Part shown: one piece after another, positions 1-7,242 of the stretch
How the letters are laid out: each line of letters begins with the position of its first letter
How positions within the stretch are numbered: the stretch's first letter is position 1
Assembly: GCF_002761295.1 (NCBI RefSeq)
Contig: NZ_CP017881.1
Coordinates: 1,413,069-1,477,068, forward strand
Direction of reading: 5' to 3'
Source of the DNA: Methanohalophilus portucalensis
GTDB taxonomy: Archaea; Halobacteriota; Methanosarcinia; Methanosarcinales; Methanosarcinaceae
Length of the DNA stretch: 64,000 nucleotides
Translations under genes and position numbers: made by a program
The notes under the pieces: generated by a model
Databases searched by the model: none
The model's input: only the letters and a program-made list of their open reading frames with translations
Told to the model about the DNA's origin: nothing

Positions 1-41
1 TGGTATAATTATATACGTTTTCACAACAGATAGGATGTAGT

Positions 42-2018
42 ATGCCGGAGTTTGAACTAGTATCAAACTACAGTCCCCGTGGTGACCAGCCACAGGCGAT
101 TGCAAATCTTTCGAATGGTATAAATGGTGGTTTCGGACACCAGACACTGCTGGGTGTGACCGGATCAGGTAAGACCTTCACAATGGCAAATGTCATTCAA
201 AATGTGCAGAGGCCTACTCTTGTAATTGCTCATAACAAAACCCTTGCAGCCCAGTTATTTTCAGAATTCCGTGACTTTTTCCCGGACAACGCGGTGGAAT
301 ATTTTGTCAGTTATTACGATTATTACCAGCCTGAGGCCTATCTTCCCACGACTGATACCTATATCGAGAAGGATTCTTCCATCAATGAAGAGATAGATCG
401 GTTGAGGTTGTCTGCCACCAAGTCGCTTATGGAACGCAGGGATGTGATTGTTGTATCCAGTGTGTCATGTATCTACAACCTGGGTTCTCCCAAGGAATGG
501 CAGGAAATGTCCCTTTTTATGAAACCGGGGGATGAAGTTGACAGGAGCTGGATATTCGGTAAACTTGTGGATATCCAGTATGAAAGAAATGATGTGGAAT
601 TCACCCAGGGTACTTTTCGTGCCCGCGGGGACACTGTTGAGATTTTCCCGGCACAGGATAATGTAGCAGTGCGGGTAGAGATGTTCGGGGATGAGATTGA
701 CAGGATTTCCTATTTTGAACCCCTGACCGGCAAGGTTGTACGTGAAGTGGAAGATGATATGCAGGTTGTAATATACCCTGCCAAGCATTTTGTTATGCCC
801 CAGTCACAGATTGACCGTGCCCTTGTAGCTATTGAAGAGGAATTGAAGGATACAGTTGCAGAATTTGAAAAACAGGGTCAATTACTGGAAGCCCAGCGTA
901 TCATGCAACGCACAAGGTTTGATATCGAAATGATAGAAGAGCTTGGGTATTGCAGTGGTATTGAAAATTATTCCCGTCATTTTGACGGCCGTAAACCAGG
1001 TGAGGCTCCCTCTTCACTGCTGGATTTCTTTCCGGATGATTATTTGCTCATCATCGATGAATCCCATGTGACTATCCCGCAGATAGGAGGAATGCATAAC
1101 GGGGATCGGGCACGCAAAAAATCTCTCATTGAATATGGGTTCCGTTTACCTTCTGCTTATGACAACCGCCCTCTGAATTACAGGGAATTCGAGGAGAGGA
1201 TCAATAAGGCTGTCTATGTTTCCGCCACACCTGCGGATTATGAACTGGGACTGAGCGATCAGGTGGTGGAGCAGATAATTCGTCCTACAGGGCTGGTTGA
1301 TCCACCGGTCCAGGTCAGGCCAGTGGTAAATCAAATCGATGACCTGATGGAAGAAGTCCGGAAGGTATCGGAAAACGGTTACAGGACTCTTGTGACAACC
1401 CTTACAAAGAAAATGGCCGAGGATCTGACTGACTACCTGCTGGAGATGGGTATCAGGGTGCGCTATATGCATTCGGACATCGATACGCTGGAGCGGGCCG
1501 AGATTGTGCGGGAGTTGCGTAAGGGCACTTTTGATGTGCTTGTGGGGATTAACCTGTTACGTGAAGGATTGGATATTCCCGAGGTCGCTCTTGTGGCAAT
1601 ACTCGATGCAGATAAGGAAGGTTTTCTCAGGTCTGAACGCTCTCTTATCCAGACGATTGGCCGGGCTTCGCGGAATGTAGATGCTTATGCTATTATGTAT
1701 GCGGACAGGATAACCGGTTCAATGTCCCGCGCAATGAGTGAGATGGAAAGGAGGCGTAATCTGCAACTGGAATTTAATCGCAAGCATAACATCACACCGA
1801 CCAGTATAATGAAGGAAATTCAGCGTGAAATTGTGGAGGCTGAAGAGGTATCCACTCCTGCTGCCGGGGTTGACATGGGCCTTTCCAAAATGGAGGCCAA
1901 CAGCATGCTTATTGATATGGAGGCGGAGATGCATGAGGCTGCCCGCAACCTGGAATTCGAGGAAGCAGCCCGGCTGAGGGATGCTATCAGGGAAATGAGG
2001 GAAACCTATTCCCTGTAA
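42..2018 (+). CDS. uvrB: Excinuclease ABC subunit B
   Basis: UvrB is the damage-verifying DNA helicase of the UvrABC nucleotide excision repair complex: it is loaded by UvrA and then recruits UvrC. The 658-residue length is normal. Walker A GVTGSGKT is at residues 38-45, the [10 protein letters not shown] beta-hairpin region near 90-100, the IIDESH motif near 340, the helicase motif [11 protein letters not shown] near 540, and a UVR coiled coil ([12 protein letters not shown]) at the C-terminus for UvrC contact. The ATG has a GGATG-type ribosome site just upstream. UvrB is a bacterial family acquired by some archaea. No uvrA or uvrC lies in the window; the gene seems to be transcribed alone, followed by a tRNA. 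Confidence 0.97.
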   Translation: MPEFELVSNYSPRGDQPQAIANLSNGINGGFGHQTLLGVTGSGKTFTMANVIQNVQRPTLVIAHNKTLAAQLFSEFRDFFPDNAVEYFVSYYDYYQPEAYLPTTDTYIEKDSSINEEIDRLRLSATKSLMERRDVIVVSSVSCIYNLGSPKEWQEMSLFMKPGDEVDRSWIFGKLVDIQYERNDVEFTQGTFRARGDTVEIFPAQDNVAVRVEMFGDEIDRISYFEPLTGKVVREVEDDMQVVIYPAKHFVMPQSQIDRALVAIEEELKDTVAEFEKQGQLLEAQRIMQRTRFDIEMIEELGYCSGIENYSRHFDGRKPGEAPSSLLDFFPDDYLLIIDESHVTIPQIGGMHNGDRARKKSLIEYGFRLPSAYDNRPLNYREFEERINKAVYVSATPADYELGLSDQVVEQIIRPTGLVDPPVQVRPVVNQIDDLMEEVRKVSENGYRTLVTTLTKKMAEDLTDYLLEMGIRVRYMHSDIDTLERAEIVRELRKGTFDVLVGINLLREGLDIPEVALVAILDADKEGFLRSERSLIQTIGRASRNVDAYAIMYADRITGSMSRAMSEMERRRNLQLEFNRKHNITPTSIMKEIQREIVEAEEVSTPAAGVDMGLSKMEANSMLIDMEAEMHEAARNLEFEEAARLRDAIREMRETYSL

Positions 2019-2102
2019 TTGTATTCTGTTGCTGGCAAAACATGTATTGTGGCATGGCCGAAAGGGTTATATCTGAAAAATACTATCAAGAGGTTGCAGT
2101 GA

Positions 2103-2174
2103 GCGTTGATGGTCTAGTGGCTATGACTGGGGCCTTCCAAGCCCTAAACCCGGGTTCGAATCCCGGTCGACGCA
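2103..2174 (+). tRNA. tRNA-Gly (UCC)
   Basis: A complete cloverleaf can be drawn. The acceptor stem GCGTTGA pairs with TCGACGC (one G-T pair), with discriminator A. The anticodon stem is GGGGC/GCCCT around loop CTTCCAA, giving anticodon TCC (glycine GGA). The T arm is CCGGG-TTCGAAT-CCCGG. The 3' CCA is not encoded and no intron is seen. Confidence 0.95.
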
Positions 2175-2241
2175 TTCTCTTTTTCTTTCAATCCTGTTTT
2201 TTGGACAAAGATATTTATGTGTAATTATTTGATGTCTTTTC

Positions 2242-2940
2242 ATGACAACAACCGATACTATTCTTGAAAAGTTGCATGAGTATGCCAATCCTGATGCTGT
2301 GGATGGTATGAAAAAGTATGGTATCACACCATCTGAAGCATTGGGAGTTTCGATACCGATTCTTCGCAGCATTGCAAAGGAGGTCGGAAAAGATCATGAA
2401 CTGGCCCTTGCCCTATGGGAAATAGACCTGAGGGAGACTCGCATCCTTGCCAGTATGGTGGACGAACCTTCAAAGGTCACGACAGAACAGATGGATATGT
2501 GGGTGAGTGATTTTGATTACTGGGAGATATGCGATCAGTGTTGCATGAACCTGTTTGAAAAGACATCTCTTGCCTGGCACAAGGCCTTCGAGTGGAGTGG
2601 TAAACAGGAGGAGATTGTCAAAAGGGCCGGGTTTGTTATGATGGCCCGGCTGGCTGTAAGCGATAAGCAGGCTCCTGATGAACCCTTTCTTGCCTTTTTC
2701 CCGGTAATTGAACGTGAAGCTGTCGACGGGCGCAATATGGTGAAAAAGGCTGTGAACTGGGCCCTGCGCCAGATAGGAAAACGTAGCCTATACCTTAATA
2801 ACAGGGCCACAGAATGTGCTGAACGTGTGGGAGAGATTGATTCCAAAAGTGCCCGGTGGATTGCTTCGGATGCTTTGAGAGAACTTCGCAGTGAAAAGGT
2901 TCTGGAGAGAATTAACCGCAAGGTTGCCAGGAATCAATGA
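2242..2940 (+). CDS. AlkD-like DNA alkylation repair protein (HEAT-like DNA glycosylase family)
   Basis: The 232-residue protein is predicted to be all-helical and matches the DNA alkylation repair (AlkD/PF08713) family. Recognisable features are the N-terminal helices ending in GITPSEALGVSIPILR, the DLWETxxxE-like segment (LALWEIDLRETRILASMV) and the WEICDQC motif, where family members place the Trp/Asp residues that contact DNA. AlkD removes bulky or positively charged alkyl bases without base flipping; that activity is inferred from the family. Start ATG follows TTTTC with no strong Shine-Dalgarno. It stands alone between tRNA-Gly and a SOUL-family gene. Confidence 0.85.
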   Translation: MTTTDTILEKLHEYANPDAVDGMKKYGITPSEALGVSIPILRSIAKEVGKDHELALALWEIDLRETRILASMVDEPSKVTTEQMDMWVSDFDYWEICDQCCMNLFEKTSLAWHKAFEWSGKQEEIVKRAGFVMMARLAVSDKQAPDEPFLAFFPVIEREAVDGRNMVKKAVNWALRQIGKRSLYLNNRATECAERVGEIDSKSARWIASDALRELRSEKVLERINRKVARNQ

Positions 2941-2993
2941 TCAGTTCGAAACATTGATTAGTGTTTGGTGCTCATGTATAATGGGGTTTGATT

Positions 2994-3494
2994 ATGGGGG
3001 TTCCTACTGCTGAATATGAGGTATTGGAGAAGCAGGCCGATGATATCGAAATTCGTTATTATCCGGAAATGGTGATTGCCAGGACGAATGCATCGAGTTC
3101 GAAAGAGGCTTTCAGGAAAATAGCTGCATACATCTTCGGCTCCAATGAAAAACAGCTGAAGATTTCAATGACCACTCCTGTGATTACTTGTTATCCTCAG
3201 GAAGAGGGGATGGAGATGGCTTTTGTGCTACCCGAAGAATTTACTTCTACAAAACCACCTGCCCCTCTCTCAGAGGATGTGGTCCTGCAAACACTGTCCC
3301 CTCGCAGGATTGCAGTGGTTAAGTTCAAGGGCAGCATTTCAGATGCCATCATTTCCCATAAACGCAGTTATCTGGAACAATTCCTGGATTCCCATGATTA
3401 CATCCGCAAAGGTACTTTCTTCCGGCTAAGCTATGACCCGCCCTGGGTACCGGATTTCCTGAAACGTCATGAGATTGCCACAAGGATTGAATGA
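2994..3494 (+). CDS. SOUL family heme-binding protein
   Basis: A 166-residue SOUL/HBP family protein. The visible hallmarks are the opening YEVLEKQADDIEIRYYPEMV, the central FRKIAAYIFGSNEKQLKISMTTPV and MEMAFVLPEEF, which follow the family pattern. Members bind heme or other tetrapyrroles in eukaryotes; the archaeal role is unknown. I prefer ATG 2994 over the TTG six bases upstream because the product then starts with the usual MGVP-type N-terminus. No signal peptide or membrane segment is seen. It lies between the AlkD-like gene and tRNA-Leu, with no obvious functional link. Confidence 0.85.
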   Translation: MGVPTAEYEVLEKQADDIEIRYYPEMVIARTNASSSKEAFRKIAAYIFGSNEKQLKISMTTPVITCYPQEEGMEMAFVLPEEFTSTKPPAPLSEDVVLQTLSPRRIAVVKFKGSISDAIISHKRSYLEQFLDSHDYIRKGTFFRLSYDPPWVPDFLKRHEIATRIE

Positions 3495-3610
3495 TATTTT
3501 TGCGCAACATTAATATCTATGTGTGCCCATGTAAGACCACTTTCCACACAGCCGTACGATAAGTACAGGTTGTGGATACGGAAATCTGTGCAATACTTTT
3601 CAATCTTTTT

Positions 3611-3695
3611 GCGGGGGTTGCCCAGCCAGGTCAAAGGCGCAGGGCTTAGGACCCTGTCTTGTAGAAGTTCGTGGGTTCGAATCCCACTCCCCGCA
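3611..3695 (+). tRNA. tRNA-Leu (UAG)
   Basis: An 85-nt class II tRNA. Acceptor GCGGGGG pairs with CTCCCCGC plus discriminator A. The anticodon stem CAGGG/CCCTG surrounds CTTAGGA, giving anticodon TAG (leucine CUA). There is a long variable arm (TCTTGTAGAAGTTC region) and a T arm GTGGG-TTCGAAT-CCCAC. CCA is not encoded. The sequence immediately downstream is the AT-rich left edge of the restriction island, so this tRNA is a plausible integration neighbour, but I found no partial direct repeat of its 3' end. Confidence 0.95.
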
Positions 3696-3853
3696 TCTGT
3701 TTTTTGGGTTATAGGTAGGCTAGAAAAATGCAACGATCTTAAATAATAGGCTATGTATAATATTAATAGATTATTTATTATAGCATATTAAAAATTAAAA
3801 TAGTTATAATGGCATAATTACACTAAAAAATAATATATTTTTTCATTGGAAGA

Positions 3854-4597
3854 TTAATTTTGATTATTTGAGGCTTTGATAAAATTTAATGCAAAAAGTC
3901 CATCGTTTGTAATATTTATTACTTTTTCTTTTTTGTTATCCTTTGCATAGTTAGTGCAAAGCAAACCCCATTTATATAAATCATTGATCCATTTTGAAAG
4001 AGTTCCTCTAGAAAGATTTCTTTTCATTTTCCTATTATTTTCTCTTATGGGTTTATATTCCTCTTTCATTTTTATAAAAAGATGTTTTTGTAATATACCT
4101 GGATTCTTGTGACTGGCTAATATGTTCAAAAGAATAACATAATTTGTATTTTTTCCAACATTTTCTATTTTGATTTTTGGGGTTGTTAAAATTTGAACAG
4201 AACCGTTTTCATCAATATAATAAGTTTCCCCATTAATCCAAATTGACATCATAAATAATCCATTTGATAATATTTTAGTACCACCAGTAATATTAAAATA
4301 AAAATTTGATTTATTATATGTGGTAAATATTTCTAAGATTGCGTCTCTTATGGCTTCTAATGTAATACTTGGAATATTTTTTATTTCAAATGATTTTTCT
4401 AGTATAAATGCAAGATTTTGCACTTCATTTATTGCATTTATTATTGAAGAATTGCGGCCATTGTTCGGTTTTTTAAATATATCTTCTTCAGCAACAATTA
4501 TTACATGATCTATTTTGAATTCATTTACAGCTTTTGGGAATGTTTTATGTACACTTTCCCCAGCACTTATAATATGGATATGCTCCATCTCCTTCAT
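3854..4597 (-). CDS. CARF-domain protein with C-terminal winged helix (HFX_2341/DUF6293-like regulator)
   Basis: A 247-residue protein. The N-terminal half has a Rossmann-like pattern (IHIISAGESVHKTFPKAV, then DHVIIVAEEDIF). Near residues 100-130 is NITGGTK followed by a hydrophobic strand and ETYYID, which is the signature of CARF ligand-binding domains. The C-terminal third (residues about 150-240: VILLNILASHKN, then SRGTLSKWINDLYKWGLL) reads as a winged helix. CARF-wHTH proteins (Csa3, HFX_2341 type) are known to sense cyclic oligoadenylates or related signals and bind DNA. Here the gene is divergent from a type I restriction operon across about 200 AT-rich bases, so control of that operon is a reasonable inference. 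No CRISPR array or effector complex is in the window. Very AT-rich codon use suggests horizontal acquisition. Confidence 0.7.
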   Translation of the reverse strand: MKEMEHIHIISAGESVHKTFPKAVNEFKIDHVIIVAEEDIFKKPNNGRNSSIINAINEVQNLAFILEKSFEIKNIPSITLEAIRDAILEIFTTYNKSNFYFNITGGTKILSNGLFMMSIWINGETYYIDENGSVQILTTPKIKIENVGKNTNYVILLNILASHKNPGILQKHLFIKMKEEYKPIRENNRKMKRNLSRGTLSKWINDLYKWGLLCTNYAKDNKKEKVINITNDGLFALNFIKASNNQN

Positions 4598-4797
4598 GTC
4601 TATGTATCTATCTTTTAAAATTAAAAAAGGTTATTATTTTCGATATTGTTAATAAGAATGGAAATTATTTTTAGCAAAATTCATTACAAATAAATTATTA
4701 TTGATTATTACTGTTTGAAATGAATTATTTGATACACATGAAAAAACCAAAAATACATGTTAAAAATATAAATTTATAATTTTTCGGAAGATAGAAT
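4598..4797. promoter_or_regulatory. Divergent intergenic promoter region of the restriction island
   Basis: About 200 very AT-rich bases separate the CARF-wHTH gene and the methylase-like gene, both transcribed outward. A TATA-like stretch (AAAAATATAAATTTATAAT) lies about 20-40 bases before the rightward ATG, and the imperfect palindrome TTGAAATGAATTATTTGA sits in the middle. Regulator binding here is inferred only from position. Confidence 0.4.
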
Positions 4798-6447
4798 ATG
4801 AAAATAACAAATCAAAACCCCCTTGTCCAATTTGCAAACAGTGTGCAGTCTAAATATAACACAAATTACTTAGTTGATCTATTAAGTATATCTGCAATAG
4901 CAAAATATCTTTCTCCAAATCACACTTTAAGGGATGTTGATGATTATAATGAAATTGTTAGCCAAAAATACCCAGAATTAATCTATAATGGAGAAATAGA
5001 AAATCAAAATATTTCTGAAATTAACCATTTAGATGTGAATCCAAAACAAATATGTGATTTTTTATTAAATATATTAATTAATACACGTAAGAATAATTAT
5101 AATGGTTATTTTGACATTGCTCCAGAGTATTCTCTTGAATTAGCTAAAATGGTACAATTACCTAAAAATGGTAATATTCTTTCTTTGAATTGCTCTGGAA
5201 TTAGTCTTTTTAAAGAAATCATTAGACAAAATAAATTCGAAGGTAATGTACATCTATACTCCGAAAATAAAGAATCATTGAAGTTAGCGTTTCTTCGTAT
5301 ATATCCAATAAATCAGAATGTTTACTTACATTTAGGACATTCGCAGGTAGAGAATATTTCATCTTCTTTTTCTGATGCATTTGATTTCATATATTCTATG
5401 GAATCTTTTGGGTTTAAAAAAGATAATTCAATTCAGACTCATATAACTTTAGCAAAAAATATTCTAAAAGAGAAAGGAACATTTTTCCTTTTTGGTGAAT
5501 CAAGCCTACTTATTACAAAAAAAAGAGAAAAAGCCAGAAAATCTATCCTTAATCACTTCGATATAGATGCTGTATTTAATTTATCACAAGCTTTCAAGCC
5601 ATATTCAGGAATTGATGGTTCAGTGCTTTTACTTAAAAATAAAAATTCCAAAGATAATGGTGTTTTTGTTGCACATTTGAATTTTCTCGACGAATCTATG
5701 GAAGATATAAAATATGTAATTGAAAAGTATTATGATTATAGATTGGGTAAAACAGTCCAAAGTGTTTCACCTCTCATAAATCAGGTTAAAAAAGAAGATC
5801 TACATGAAGATTTTGACGTCCAAAGATTCAATCCGAAACTACAATCTATGCGTGAACTGATAAATAATAAATATGAAATAAAAAAATTAAATCGAATTTG
5901 CGACATTATTAAACCAAAATACAAAGACACCACGAAGAAGTATCAAAAATACCCTTCAGACAATTCATACAAGTATGTAAGAACAATGGATATAAAAGAT
6001 GGTTTAATAGACACATCTTCTATTAAGTGGATTTGTGAAAAGTCTCCGAATGCAGTAATGACTCGTCCCGGAGATATACTGTTTTCAGTAAAAGGAACTA
6101 TAGGTAAAATAGGGGTTATCGATGATAATTCGGCAAATAGTTTGGTATCTAATTCATTAATCATATTGAGACCTCACAAAAATGTGGTTGATACAGATTA
6201 TCTTTATCTTGCTTTACAATCGGAATATCTTACAGCTCAAATTTTGAGTAATATAACTGGAACAACCATTGGTTATATTGCACCGAAAAAAGTGGGTTCT
6301 TTGGAGGTGCCATATATAAATGTATCGAGTCAAAGAAAAAGCATTGAACAAATAAAAAAACTTCAAAAAGAATCCCGAGATCTTAAAAAAAGGTTAACTC
6401 AAGTGGAATTAGAACTGAAATCGAAAGTAAGTAGCTTGTTTGACTGA
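4798..6447 (+). CDS. Degenerate type I methylase (HsdM-like) fused to an HsdS target-recognition domain
   Basis: A 549-residue two-part protein. Residues about 90-300 follow the HsdM methylase fold and align segment by segment with the intact HsdM at 11518-13032: GYFDIAPEY where HsdM has GQFRTPRHI, and FKPYSGIDGSVLLLKN where HsdM has FKPYAGVSTAVLIFTK. The catalytic signatures are gone. Motif I is LSLNCSG (about 128-134) instead of DPACGTG, and motif IV is YSMESFGF (about 199-206) instead of NPPF. Residues about 355-510 form one HsdS-type TRD (RPGDILFSVKGTIGKIGVI), followed by a coiled coil (about 510-545). It is likely unable to methylate, but could bind DNA and the R/M subunits as a specificity or structural subunit. 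AT-rich; first gene of a six-gene operon. Confidence 0.7.
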   Translation: MKITNQNPLVQFANSVQSKYNTNYLVDLLSISAIAKYLSPNHTLRDVDDYNEIVSQKYPELIYNGEIENQNISEINHLDVNPKQICDFLLNILINTRKNNYNGYFDIAPEYSLELAKMVQLPKNGNILSLNCSGISLFKEIIRQNKFEGNVHLYSENKESLKLAFLRIYPINQNVYLHLGHSQVENISSSFSDAFDFIYSMESFGFKKDNSIQTHITLAKNILKEKGTFFLFGESSLLITKKREKARKSILNHFDIDAVFNLSQAFKPYSGIDGSVLLLKNKNSKDNGVFVAHLNFLDESMEDIKYVIEKYYDYRLGKTVQSVSPLINQVKKEDLHEDFDVQRFNPKLQSMRELINNKYEIKKLNRICDIIKPKYKDTTKKYQKYPSDNSYKYVRTMDIKDGLIDTSSIKWICEKSPNAVMTRPGDILFSVKGTIGKIGVIDDNSANSLVSNSLIILRPHKNVVDTDYLYLALQSEYLTAQILSNITGTTIGYIAPKKVGSLEVPYINVSSQRKSIEQIKKLQKESRDLKKRLTQVELELKSKVSSLFD

Positions 6448-6466
6448 TATTTTGGGGGTAAAGATC

Positions 6467-7222
6467 GTGACGAGTTTTCAAGAATCCCTAGACCAAGATA
6501 GTTTGAAAGAGGTATTACTCCAAAATACACAACAAACAATTATGCTAAATTCTCAAAATGAATTCAGTTATTTGTTGGATAAAATTGGCGGAAATGAAGA
6601 CCTGCAGGACGTAGGCCAATATTTATTTGAAGAAGGTTACAGAAGACTGGCTTCTGATAGTCAATTTGTCATGGAAGATCTAATAGTGATATTAAGTGAG
6701 GTTTTTTACAGATTAACTGACAGTTTTAAAGAATACATAGTAGTTGAAAATATATCTGATAAAAATGTCTCTGTCCGAGTAGGTCAATTAATTAGGTTCT
6801 TTAATTTTATTAATGCCCTAAAAAAAGCACCTTCTTATACCAGTATCATTAATCCAAGAGAAGTAAATTTGTTGGAATCAAATCTTGACGAAATAAAAGT
6901 ATTTATTTTTGCAAATTCTGTAGACTGGAAACCAAATAGGGAGTACTGGGGTAAACAATATAAAGATTTAGAAAAACTCTCCTATAGTAAAAATATAGGC
7001 TATGAACCTTATTATGCTGCAGGTGTTGTAGAAATTATAAGAACAATTTCTAATAAAAAAAGACACCCTGCAGCATTCCGTAAAAATTTTGAAACTACAT
7101 TTAATTTTTATAATGATTTTCATCAAATGATAGGAGTTTATAATTTATCTCTTTATGCATTCATTGAACTTCTTGAAGCTTGGGTTTCATTGAAGCCTTT
7201 TATTGATAATTATATTAATTAA
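6467..7222 (+). CDS. Unrecognised helical protein of the restriction operon
   Basis: I do not recognise this family. GTG 6467 is chosen because GGGGGT lies seven bases upstream and the upstream in-frame TTG would overlap the preceding gene; this gives 251 residues. The protein is predominantly helical, acidic near the N-terminus, and has no signal peptide, metal motif or nuclease motif that I can see. Aromatic-rich patches (NREYWGKQYKDLEKL, GYEPYYAAGVVEII) may be protein-contact surfaces. It lies 19 bases after the pseudo-methylase and 20 bases before hsdR, so it is co-transcribed with them. Its codon use is as AT-rich as the pseudo-methylase, suggesting that the two travelled together. It could be an accessory subunit or an antirestriction/immunity-type partner. 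Confidence 0.75.
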   Translation: MTSFQESLDQDSLKEVLLQNTQQTIMLNSQNEFSYLLDKIGGNEDLQDVGQYLFEEGYRRLASDSQFVMEDLIVILSEVFYRLTDSFKEYIVVENISDKNVSVRVGQLIRFFNFINALKKAPSYTSIINPREVNLLESNLDEIKVFIFANSVDWKPNREYWGKQYKDLEKLSYSKNIGYEPYYAAGVVEIIRTISNKKRHPAAFRKNFETTFNFYNDFHQMIGVYNLSLYAFIELLEAWVSLKPFIDNYIN

Positions 7223-7242
7223 TTATGTGGAAGTGAAGTCTA

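Noticed and set aside
2042-2224. 60-codon open frame over tRNA-Gly
   Set aside because: It runs through the tRNA and has no homology-like features.
3519-3746. 75-codon open frame over tRNA-Leu
   Set aside because: It overlaps the complete tRNA cloverleaf.
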